Below are positions 49,784 to 58,170 of a stretch of DNA of 64,000 nt, piece by piece. Position 1 is the stretch's first letter; every line of letters starts with the position of its first letter. The notes beneath the pieces were generated by a model. It worked only from the letters and a program-made list of their open reading frames with translations, made no database searches and had not been told where the DNA came from. Source of the DNA: an uncultured Clostridia bacterium (GTDB lineage Bacteria; Bacillota; Clostridia; Oscillospirales; Acutalibacteraceae). The DNA lies in NCBI GenBank assembly GCA_946499275.1, contig CAMMRL010000004.1, forward strand, positions 1 to 64,000, read 5' to 3'. A program made the translations under genes and the position numbers.

Positions 49784-52616
49784 TCATTCCCCCTCCTTTC
49801 AAAACCTCTCCAACCGGGTCAATCGAATACGGCTTAAGGACATTCCCTTCTTCGTCCATGTAACCGAACTCCCGGAGTTTACGGGCAAATTCGCGGTTGA
49901 TATTGGCCACGGCGTTGTCCAACGCAATACGGGCAGGCTGCCCGTTGATAACCACGTTGGACCACGCGTCGGATAACTCCCGCTCAATGACATACTGCGC
50001 CGGATGCTGCGGCACTTCCCGCATGGCGGCCCATTGCCGCAGGATGACCTCCTTGTCCTCCTCAGGGAAGGAAAGCTGCTCAAACGCCTCGCGGTTGGCG
50101 CTGTTCCAAAGGTATTCCGGACCATAGGTGGTCTGCAGCGTATTGCCGAACTCGGTCTGCACCTCCGCGGACAGCCACCATTTGAGGAACGTCCAGCTTT
50201 CTTCCTTATAAGTGGACTGTTCCATAATTGCACAGGCGGTCGAAGCCGCCGTTGTGGAGCGGTCTATGCTACCATCCTCCTGCAAAAAGCCGGGAGGTTC
50301 TGCAATTCCCCATAGCCCGGCGATTTCCGGTGCAGCGGTTTTAATCTTGACATAGTCGCCATAGGAGGCGATCCCCAGCGGGATCTGCCCATAACGGAAT
50401 CTGTTATAGAAGCTGGAAACCACCTGTTGGACGCTGTACAACCTGTAAAGGTCGGTTAGGGTTTCGAAGCCCCGCAGTCCCGCTTCGGAATTCAGCGCCA
50501 CCGTGATCCCGTCCTTGGAATAGATGGAAGCGCCCGCCTGGGTAAAGAACGGGATGGTACTATACAACGGCTTGACCCCGCTGTAACCGGAGAGCTGGAG
50601 GTAAAAATTCATGGAATTTCGCCGAAGCACCGGCATGATATCCGCCACGTCGTCCCATGTCTGCGGGATGTCTAGGTTCAGACTTTCCAAAATGTCTTTC
50701 CGGTAGGCCAGTACATAAAATTCCTGCGTTTCGGTTATGCCATACACCTTGTCGCCGAGCATATACGGCGTCAGCGACTCCAAGCTGTAGTCCTGCTGTA
50801 TGTACGAGGCAAAGTCCGGGAATTCCATCAGGTTTACCGCCGCGCCCCGCAGGCCGAGATCAAAGGGGATTTTTGTCTGCGCCCCCATAATAATATCGGG
50901 AGAGGATTTGGTGGCGTTAGCCAAGATGATCCTCTGCTGGTCTGGCATGGTGGAGAATTCCACAGCAATACCAGTTTCGGGCGTAAACTGCGTGTCCGCC
51001 ATCGACTGGAGGGTATCCATGTAATACACCGGATAGTTCATCCAAACCTTCAAGGTTTTCCCGCTTTCCGAAGAGATTTCCTTGTCAACGAACAGAGCGT
51101 AGAAAAAGCGTTGGATCCCGTCCAGGATCCCCGCGAAAAAGCCGGCTTCCGCCCGGGGGAGCTCCTGATCCGCACCGTGAATGTAAATCCGGTCAATCGA
51201 CAGGTTCTGGCCGGTCAATGTAGTGATCTGGTCGGAAAGCAGCTGCGAAACCGAACCGGAACCTTCGTTGAGTAGATTCAGGTTCGCCGGGATCTTGTCC
51301 GGGGTTTTGAGCAACTTGGTCAGGTTATCCGCCGACAGCTTAATATTCAAGGCAGCGGCTGGCGATTCTTTTTGTAGAGCGCCGAGCTGGCCATATATAT
51401 CCATAAGCTGGTCGCGGAATCCTGTTAGCTTCTCGGTCACGCCGGGAATATAGCTCTCGATATCCCAGGTACGGTACTCGCTAGCGCTGGTACCCGCTAC
51501 CTTTTTCAGTTCCAGGCCAATCTCGGAAATCTCGTTGAGCATGGCGGTGAGTTGTTCCGTCACCGCCTGAACGGGCGTACCGTCCAGTTCCAGAGATAAA
51601 GTATGCCAGCCGGTCTCCAAATACACGCCGGCCGGTTCTTCCCCTGCCGTCAGGCTGGTGTTAGCGTACCGGATGCCGGTATAATCGAACGCCATGCTGT
51701 CCATCTCTGAAAACAGCGTCCGGCCGTCTAGATTGACATTGGCGTAAACTGGCAGATCTTCCTTGTAATTCTGACTGTACCGCAAACTGATATAGTACAC
51801 ACCTGCTGATTTTACCTCAAAGCCGTAAACCACCTTCTGCCCAACGGTTTTGAACGACGCGCCGTCCAAAATGTTCAGCAACTTCCGGCGGTAATCGTAA
51901 GGATACAGCGCCGCATTGCTTTCCGAGGCTGCGCGGATGTAGGAATCGGATTTAACGGTGTAATTCTCCCCCTCCACCACAATAAAGTCGGTTCCCTGCG
52001 CTGTATTTCCCAGGGAAGCGGCATATTCCTCGTACGAAGGGGCATCTTCGACAGGAACGGCGGCAAAGCGGGTAAGCCGGATATCCGTATCCTCGCTAGT
52101 GAGTGTGAAGGTGTGGATTCCCGCCTCCAGCGTATAAACCACCGGGCGGCTGGAAAGGGCCGCCTGATCCCGAACATAGTCTAGCACCGGCTCCTCTTTC
52201 GTCTCCTGATCCGCCGGGAGTTCGTTGCCGTAGCGGTCGGTCTTATAGTCCTTTCCGGCGTCCTGCCAAAGGGAGATAAGCGGCGTGCGAACGTCTGTCC
52301 CGTCCAGTGAAACCAGCAGCGTGCTTTCGAGCACTACGTCGGACAGCGTCTCGTATTCCAAGGCCAACCGATAATCCCCGGTTTGAGGGATGTCCAGCGT
52401 CAGCGAAACGGGGCGCCCGGTTTCAAGGCTAGCCGGTCCGTTTTCCATGGGAGCCTGCGCGGCGATCTGTTCGTCGTCTAGCGCTATCCAGCCATTATAA
52501 TACGGCGTAAATTCCCTTTCCCTTCCGGCGGTTTCCGCCGGCACGCGGATACTACATATTTGCGGCAACAACAAGGCGGCGACAATGGCCGAAGCGATCA
52601 TCCTTTTGTATTTCAT
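49776..52616 (-). CDS. Giant extracellular solute-binding protein (module B)
   Basis: The ATG at 52616 (MKYKRMIASA, 946 residues) replaces the track start. The signal peptide has no consensus lipobox. Two beta-sandwich-like regions follow, with the cores LTLDIPQTGDYRLALEY and VYGFEVKSAGVYYISLRY. A helical stretch with repeated Leu (about 380-500) comes next, then the SBP domain (LKVWMNYPVYYMDTL, FTPETGIAVEFS, QTWDDVADIMP, TFLKWWLSAEVQ). The FTPETGI and FLKWWxS blocks also occur in the module A protein. It would catch a bulky glycan and pass it to permease pair 1, to which it is translationally coupled. Confidence 0.88.
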   Translation of the reverse strand: MKYKRMIASAIVAALLLPQICSIRVPAETAGREREFTPYYNGWIALDDEQIAAQAPMENGPASLETGRPVSLTLDIPQTGDYRLALEYETLSDVVLESTLLVSLDGTDVRTPLISLWQDAGKDYKTDRYGNELPADQETKEEPVLDYVRDQAALSSRPVVYTLEAGIHTFTLTSEDTDIRLTRFAAVPVEDAPSYEEYAASLGNTAQGTDFIVVEGENYTVKSDSYIRAASESNAALYPYDYRRKLLNILDGASFKTVGQKVVYGFEVKSAGVYYISLRYSQNYKEDLPVYANVNLDGRTLFSEMDSMAFDYTGIRYANTSLTAGEEPAGVYLETGWHTLSLELDGTPVQAVTEQLTAMLNEISEIGLELKKVAGTSASEYRTWDIESYIPGVTEKLTGFRDQLMDIYGQLGALQKESPAAALNIKLSADNLTKLLKTPDKIPANLNLLNEGSGSVSQLLSDQITTLTGQNLSIDRIYIHGADQELPRAEAGFFAGILDGIQRFFYALFVDKEISSESGKTLKVWMNYPVYYMDTLQSMADTQFTPETGIAVEFSTMPDQQRIILANATKSSPDIIMGAQTKIPFDLGLRGAAVNLMEFPDFASYIQQDYSLESLTPYMLGDKVYGITETQEFYVLAYRKDILESLNLDIPQTWDDVADIMPVLRRNSMNFYLQLSGYSGVKPLYSTIPFFTQAGASIYSKDGITVALNSEAGLRGFETLTDLYRLYSVQQVVSSFYNRFRYGQIPLGIASYGDYVKIKTAAPEIAGLWGIAEPPGFLQEDGSIDRSTTAASTACAIMEQSTYKEESWTFLKWWLSAEVQTEFGNTLQTTYGPEYLWNSANREAFEQLSFPEEDKEVILRQWAAMREVPQHPAQYVIERELSDAWSNVVINGQPARIALDNAVANINREFARKLREFGYMDEEGNVLKPYSIDPVGEVLKGGGMNE

Positions 52617-52659
52617 CGGTATCGAACCCCCACACGTCGCGGACAGGGCCATAAAAGAA

Positions 52660-52700
52660 TCCCGGCAATCTCCCCCAACACGGCCGAGAAATTGCCGGGA
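52660..52700 (-). terminator. Hairpin between small and giant SBP genes of module B
   Basis: TCCCGGCAAT (52660-52669) pairs with ATTGCCGGGA (52691-52700). On the minus strand the stem is followed by TTCTTTTATGG. It lies directly after the small SBP stop and 44 bases before the giant SBP start, so it probably lowers read-through and protects the small SBP message. Confidence 0.7.
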
Positions 52701-52715
52701 GCCCTTGTTCCTCTA

Positions 52716-54167
52716 CTACTTGGACGCCTCAAAATCTTTCTGGATTTTTTCCACCGCTTCGGAGAAGGTCTTGTACGCAGCGGCGAATTCACGGTTGATC
52801 TTCTCTTGGGTTTCTCGGGCGACGGCCGCCGAATCGGTGCCGGCCTTCATGGTCTGCTTGGCCTGATAAATGTTGTCGTTTACGACTTTCCAGTAATCCG
52901 GCAGGATTTTGGAGTAATCCCCTTTGACTGATTTGTCCATATGGTTGTACATATACTTCACGCCGTCGGGGACGTTTTCATACTCGTTAAACAACGCCGA
53001 GACGTCGGGATGGGAGCTGGCCGGAATGGTGAAACGGTTGTTGGTGGGACTATTTTCGTTGAGCTTGTTCTGCAGGTTCATGCGGGTAATCAGGCCATCC
53101 TTCCCAAAAGTCAGGAATTTCAAAAACTCCCATGCAGCCTGCGGATCCTGCGCGGTAGACAGCATCATCCCATAGTCGGCATGAACGATCTGCTTGGAAC
53201 TTTCCTTGGTGGGCGCGGGAATCGGGTAATAATCCCAATTAAAGTTGAGTTTTGTACACAGCCAGGAATCGTCCCAGGTACTTTGGTTCGCCACCAGGAT
53301 CTTCCCGTCGGCCAATGCGTCTGCGTTGGCACCGAACTTTTTGGAATAATCGTCGTTGGAGGAATCTGCGTTCCTCATATTATCCGCCACAAGCTGGGGC
53401 TGCTTCTCCAGATCGCTGACGATCGAAACCGCCTGTTCGAACGCGCCGCTGGTCAAATCGAACGTCTGCGATTCGGGATGATAGCCCCACTGATGTCCCG
53501 ATTCCTCAATCTGCATCATCAGGTATTGATCCAGCGAATCGGTGTGGTTCAGACCGGAATAAGTGTTGTTGGTCGCCTTTTTCACCAGATCCGTAAATTC
53601 GTCAATCGTCCAGTCGTAATCGGGCCGATCCAAATTCAGCGTATCCAGCAGATCAAGATTCACCACCATGCAGGAGAACTGCAGCCAGGCGGGCACGGCA
53701 TAGGTTCTGCCGCAGTATTCAAACCCATTCAGGGAAACCTCATGGATATACTGCGTTTCTTCATCCTTGTCGAGAAATTCATCCAGCGGGTAAATCCAAT
53801 TCTGTTGGACAAAGGGCGCCAGGTTATCCCATCCAAGTACTACGTCGGGAAGGTCGGAGGCGGCGGCGCGAGTAGAAAGGAACTCATACAAGTCCCCTAC
53901 GAACTCCTCCAATTCCACCTCGATATTCGGGTACATCTTCTCAAAAGATTTGAGCCATGTTTCCGTCTCGTCCCGCACATCGTCCCGTACGGCATAGGTA
54001 ACCTTGCCGGATACCGATTCGATCACTGGCAGTTCGTATTCGCTGGTTTCCTTATCGCCGCCTTTCGGGCCGCTCGACTCTGCCTGCGGGTCGTCTGAAC
54101 AACCCGTCAGGAAAGAAGCCGCCATCAGGACGGTCAAGATCATGCAAAGCCAACGTTTCATCGCCAT
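52716..54167 (-). CDS. Small ABC sugar-binding lipoprotein, module B
   Basis: The start at 54167 (MAMKRWLCM, 483 residues) follows AAAGGGGG; MKRW two codons later is possible. The lipobox FLTGC puts the lipidated Cys at residue 23, as in module A. The SBP body includes KVTYAVRDDV, DVVLGWDNLAPF, DYDWTIDEFTDLV and WEFLKFLTFG. It is separated from its presumed permease pair 2 by the giant SBP and pair 1 genes, unlike module A, where it follows pair 2. The ligand is unknown. Confidence 0.9.
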   Translation of the reverse strand: MAMKRWLCMILTVLMAASFLTGCSDDPQAESSGPKGGDKETSEYELPVIESVSGKVTYAVRDDVRDETETWLKSFEKMYPNIEVELEEFVGDLYEFLSTRAAASDLPDVVLGWDNLAPFVQQNWIYPLDEFLDKDEETQYIHEVSLNGFEYCGRTYAVPAWLQFSCMVVNLDLLDTLNLDRPDYDWTIDEFTDLVKKATNNTYSGLNHTDSLDQYLMMQIEESGHQWGYHPESQTFDLTSGAFEQAVSIVSDLEKQPQLVADNMRNADSSNDDYSKKFGANADALADGKILVANQSTWDDSWLCTKLNFNWDYYPIPAPTKESSKQIVHADYGMMLSTAQDPQAAWEFLKFLTFGKDGLITRMNLQNKLNENSPTNNRFTIPASSHPDVSALFNEYENVPDGVKYMYNHMDKSVKGDYSKILPDYWKVVNDNIYQAKQTMKAGTDSAAVARETQEKINREFAAAYKTFSEAVEKIQKDFEASK

Positions 54168-54177
54168 TCGTCCCCCT

Positions 54178-56730
54178 TTAATACACAACCACGCTTTTTA
54201 TGAAATGGGCGTTGTTCGGATATTGCGGATAGATTTTCAACGTGATCTTCTTGTAGAGCTTGGTGCTGTCCACCGGCACGCGGAACGCCTTAGTTTCTAC
54301 CCGGTGCGTATTATCCGCAGAGGGCGCTTGATCGAAATCCAGCATGATTTCGGAGGGGCGGTACGCCGTTCCAAGGAGTTCCTGCAGGCCGTCGTTTGAC
54401 GTGCCGTATACTTCAATATAGGAAGGCAGAAAAACAGCGGAATCCCGGTCCAGCAACCATGACGTTTCCACCGCTTGGAGCAGGGAAGGCGACGGGATAT
54501 CCACCTCCATCACAAACGGGCCGCCCATGTTCTGTACTTTTAACCAAGCAGCATTGTTTCCATCCTCGCCCCAGGCCACGGAGGGGCCGCGGCTCAATCC
54601 ATGGGTTAAAAGGTTGGTTGCGGGGGCGGACTTGTAGGTAAGATTCTCGCTTATAAACTGCCCGGTCAACCGGTCAATGGTATTGGTTTGTACGCCGAAC
54701 AAATGGCCGTCGACCGTAAAGTTCTGCATACCCTGGGTATTGAAATACACAGGCTGACCTTCTACCAAGTTTACCGGCTCCACATACCCTTTCTCTTCCG
54801 ACGCAGTGGGAGAAGTCTCGTAAACGCGCAGTACGGACAGTTCCGAATTCGGGTACTTTTGGGTCACGACAAGCTGAATCTGCTCCGCCGTTACCGCCTG
54901 TCCCAGATCCACCGGGATCCATACCCCTCCTGTAGGCGAGGAACCATATTCTTTAAACGGATATACTGCCGCAACGGGCTGGCCGTCCGCCAACACGTCT
55001 ATTTTTTCTGGAAGATATACTTCGCTTCCTACAAAAGGATCGTTCTGGAACTGCAGGTACAGGAAACCGACCGTTTTTTCCCCGTCCAGATCGCAGGTTA
55101 GGGTATATTTGCCGATGGTATTCGTATCGCCGAGAGCGAATTTCACAGAACCAGAACCGGCAGCCAGGCTGTTCAGATCGCCCTGCGCTTGGATATTCAT
55201 CAAATCCCCGGCGGCAACTGAAACCGCGCTGCCTAGGTTCTCTCCAAACGTCCGATTGAGCGCAATGCCGTAGGAGGGGATCGCCACCTTAACTGCTGCT
55301 GGTTTTTCGGAACGGTTGCCCGTACCGTCCACTGCATACACGCGGTATTCATAAGAAACGCCGGGCGTGAGCTGGCTGTCGGTCATCGACACCGTCTCGC
55401 CGGGTTCCGGCTGCCTTGCTTCCTGGATTCGGACCAGCGCGGTATCATCTGTTCCGGCTTCCTTCCGCCACAATTCATACCCGGCAATCGGCTGTTCTTC
55501 CCCCACGTCCACCCGGTCGAAAGTAAAGGCTACGTCAAACCCTTTAACCTCTGCTTTGACATTGGTGGGTGTAGGGATGGGAGAGGAAGGCATATACAGC
55601 TCCCCGTTTTCATAAAGGTACCGATAGGCTTTATAAAACGCCTCGTTCCCTGGGTTTGCGCCGGATTTTTCCTCGGATAAATATACTAGGGAGTGCAAGC
55701 TGAAGCTGACGTGTTCCTCCACGTACTGATCGATAGCCGCCATATTATCGGTCAACCGCTTGATGGTCATAACCCCCATTGGATTCATGCTGTACACTTC
55801 GGGGTTGTTCCATGCGACTGCCTCGTCCCAGCCTTTGCTTTCCCTCACCGGCTGTGCGGCGCGACGCGCTTCGTCCATCATGCGGTACCACGGCACAATG
55901 GTTTCTTTCATGCTGCTTTCCCAGCCGCAGCCATCCTGCGGAGCGATGATATCCATCTGCGTCTGCGACCAGATATCCTGCAGCAGCGTTTTCCAAACAT
56001 CCAATTCCGCGTCGGTAGCTTCCCTCTTCAGCGAGGTGTATACCAATGGCGAACAAAGCGTCGGCTTATCCGGTGTAACCGCTTTAATGTGGGCAGTCAA
56101 CGGCTTATAATAGTTGTTGATCAGGCGGCTGTTGCCGCCATTCCCGGTGGTCAGGTTGACGTTATTAAACTCAAACGGCAGGTACCAACCGCCGATTGTG
56201 TCCGCGTATTCGCCTTCAAATTGCTTCCACAAATCGTCGAACACCTTTTCGGCATAGGCTTCGCTTTCGGTTAGAAATTGGCTGTTTCCCTTGCCGTCGA
56301 CATCGTTAAAAGCGTTGGTTATCCCCGAAAACCAGGCGTCCTCATAAAGGGACAGGCCGAGCCATACCTGTACGCCGGCATCTTTCGCCGCTTTGAGTAT
56401 GTACGGGATCTGCTGGCGCTGGGCTTCCGTTCCAGTTTCCGCCGATTCAAACGTGGGGGTGTAAAAATACGCTTTATTGTATTCTCCGTAAAAATACACA
56501 GCGTATTGTACCACCACTTTATTGACGCCGATTTCTTTCATCTGCCGCATGGCCGTATTCCAGTCGTCCTGGGACCAGGCGTCTTCTCCCCCAGTCAGCG
56601 TAGGGGCAATAAACATTCCGCTTAACATAGGCTTACTACTTTCCTTTGCACGAACTTGGGAGGGCATTGCTCCAAACACGGCGGCAAAGAGAAACGCACA
56701 GCAAAGCAGCGCGCCAAGACGTTTTTTCAT
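54178..56730 (-). CDS. Secreted DUF4434-type barrel protein with Fn3-like and beta-sandwich regions
   Basis: The 850-residue protein has a signal peptide (1-28) and a TIM-barrel-like N-terminal part. The latter has MFIAPTLTGGEDAWSQDDW, IGVNKVVVQYAVYF, IGGWYLPFEFN and MDIIAPQDGCGWE (about 35-390), the pattern of DUF4434 proteins related to glycosidases. An Fn3-like domain follows (TNVKAEVKGFDVAFTFDRV to SYEYRVYAVDGTGN, about 395-490), then beta-sandwich regions with discoidin-like elements (LSVLRVYETSP, ITLKIYPQYP). TAAGGAGGGAAGGGC precedes the ATG. It lies between the beta-helix gene and the small SBP. It may bind or cut the glycan outside the cell; the activity is unproven. Confidence 0.75.
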   Translation of the reverse strand: MKKRLGALLCCAFLFAAVFGAMPSQVRAKESSKPMLSGMFIAPTLTGGEDAWSQDDWNTAMRQMKEIGVNKVVVQYAVYFYGEYNKAYFYTPTFESAETGTEAQRQQIPYILKAAKDAGVQVWLGLSLYEDAWFSGITNAFNDVDGKGNSQFLTESEAYAEKVFDDLWKQFEGEYADTIGGWYLPFEFNNVNLTTGNGGNSRLINNYYKPLTAHIKAVTPDKPTLCSPLVYTSLKREATDAELDVWKTLLQDIWSQTQMDIIAPQDGCGWESSMKETIVPWYRMMDEARRAAQPVRESKGWDEAVAWNNPEVYSMNPMGVMTIKRLTDNMAAIDQYVEEHVSFSLHSLVYLSEEKSGANPGNEAFYKAYRYLYENGELYMPSSPIPTPTNVKAEVKGFDVAFTFDRVDVGEEQPIAGYELWRKEAGTDDTALVRIQEARQPEPGETVSMTDSQLTPGVSYEYRVYAVDGTGNRSEKPAAVKVAIPSYGIALNRTFGENLGSAVSVAAGDLMNIQAQGDLNSLAAGSGSVKFALGDTNTIGKYTLTCDLDGEKTVGFLYLQFQNDPFVGSEVYLPEKIDVLADGQPVAAVYPFKEYGSSPTGGVWIPVDLGQAVTAEQIQLVVTQKYPNSELSVLRVYETSPTASEEKGYVEPVNLVEGQPVYFNTQGMQNFTVDGHLFGVQTNTIDRLTGQFISENLTYKSAPATNLLTHGLSRGPSVAWGEDGNNAAWLKVQNMGGPFVMEVDIPSPSLLQAVETSWLLDRDSAVFLPSYIEVYGTSNDGLQELLGTAYRPSEIMLDFDQAPSADNTHRVETKAFRVPVDSTKLYKKITLKIYPQYPNNAHFIKSVVVY

Positions 56731-56742
56731 GCCCTTCCCTCC

Positions 56743-58170
56743 TTATTCAATCGGTTCCAGAATAACGGCGTCATAACAACAGTAACCCCAATTGGCCGTT
56801 ATCAGTATCTCATTTTCTCCTGCCTGCAAGGCAAAACCGTCGTCTGGGGCCTTCGGATGGAGTTCGTTGTTTTCCCACACCTCAGTACCCGGTTGGCTGT
56901 ATGTCCATTCCCCTTGGTTTTTGCCAAGATAGGATGTCAGGTATTTGTCGCCGCCGTTGACCTGTACATAATCGCACTTATTGTTCCCGTCGTCGGAAGT
57001 CCCAACGATGAATAGACGGTAATTCCCTGTCTCGGGTACGTCTACCTTGAGCCGGATGGTCGTATTGAAAAGGAACACGTACCCGTCGCCTGTAAAAGGA
57101 TCTACCTTTTCGGCTTTGTCCAAGATCACGGCCCCTTTGCCGTCGATTTCGCCGGTCTCCATCTCCACGCGGATAGCATTCTCCGTGGGCTGGATGTTGT
57201 CAGGGTCTTGGATGGGCTTTTCCGTGCGATCCAGATCGTATACCTTTTCCAGCGCGATACTGTTGCCCGGCGGTTCCGTTTCCTTGCCACGTTCCAAAAA
57301 GTCTACAGCGTTCTTGTTTGCGTTGTTTTTATATTGGTTCCCTGAACCGGTGTTCCCCGTACTGGCGTACAAAATGGAAAGCCCGTAGCCGGTATCCGCC
57401 CCGTCCGGGCGGCCGTTCTCCACCAGGTCGCAATCCGTTATAACACAGTCCTGCGCATTTTCCAGGCTAACCCCTACAAAATAATTCTTTTCTATATTCA
57501 GGTTTTTTAGGCCAATTTCCCTGCCATATTCCACCCTAACGCCGTATTCAAACCCGCTAATGGATAGATTTTCAATCACCGCGCCGGTTACTGGATTGTC
57601 TTCCCCGGAGAGAATATGGAAGGCGGCCGCCTTGTTTTCCCTCGTGTCAGAACTACCCACGATCCGGGTCTTTTCCTTACCCTCACCCGACACGGTAACG
57701 GGTGTTTCTGCATCTAGGATCATAAACGAGCCGTTTTCCAGTTCGTAAGTACCCTCGCAGAGATAAATTTTGGAAGCCTCCCCCATCTTCGCCAAATACC
57801 AAGGATTCCCCGGAGCGAATAGGGTGTCGTCATCCTCATATACGATCGGCTGTATCCCGTATTGTTCCAATTCCGCCAACGTTTCGTCCGGCGTATCGGA
57901 CGCTACCACCACATGGGTATATCCAGTAAAACGTCCCCGGTCCTTTTCCGGATCCAAAATCACCGCGTCAGGATACATCGAAACGCCCTCCTTCTTCTCA
58001 GGCTCGGAGGACGGGCTATCCGGGCTGGCCGGGCGGGTAAGCGCCCAAACGAGCGCCCCCACACCGGCCGCCACTAAAACAATCGCCGCGCAAAGAAGAG
58101 GAAGCCAAACCTTTTTAGGAACCGGCTTGCGCCGGCTTTTCAACGGTTCCTTATTATTCACCAAACTCAC
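56743..58170 (-). CDS. Membrane-anchored parallel beta-helix protein with WGYxxYD C-terminal domain
   Basis: The start is uncertain. GTG at 58170 (VSLVNNKEP, 475 residues) overlaps the end of the upstream gene by 17 bases; GTG at 58161 is the alternative. A basic N-terminus and one membrane helix (KVWLPLLCAAIVLVAAGVGA, about 20-42) predict a surface protein anchored at its N-terminus. The middle has beta-helix repeats (VIENLSISGFEYGVRVEYGR, GLKNLNIEKNYFVGVSLEN) as in pectate lyase-like folds. The last about 120 residues (GDGYVFLFNTTIRLKVDVPE to NWGYCCYDAVILEP) match domains in the next gene upstream. Glycan binding or cleavage is likely, but the catalytic residues cannot be named. Confidence 0.72.
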   Translation of the reverse strand: MSLVNNKEPLKSRRKPVPKKVWLPLLCAAIVLVAAGVGALVWALTRPASPDSPSSEPEKKEGVSMYPDAVILDPEKDRGRFTGYTHVVVASDTPDETLAELEQYGIQPIVYEDDDTLFAPGNPWYLAKMGEASKIYLCEGTYELENGSFMILDAETPVTVSGEGKEKTRIVGSSDTRENKAAAFHILSGEDNPVTGAVIENLSISGFEYGVRVEYGREIGLKNLNIEKNYFVGVSLENAQDCVITDCDLVENGRPDGADTGYGLSILYASTGNTGSGNQYKNNANKNAVDFLERGKETEPPGNSIALEKVYDLDRTEKPIQDPDNIQPTENAIRVEMETGEIDGKGAVILDKAEKVDPFTGDGYVFLFNTTIRLKVDVPETGNYRLFIVGTSDDGNNKCDYVQVNGGDKYLTSYLGKNQGEWTYSQPGTEVWENNELHPKAPDDGFALQAGENEILITANWGYCCYDAVILEPIE

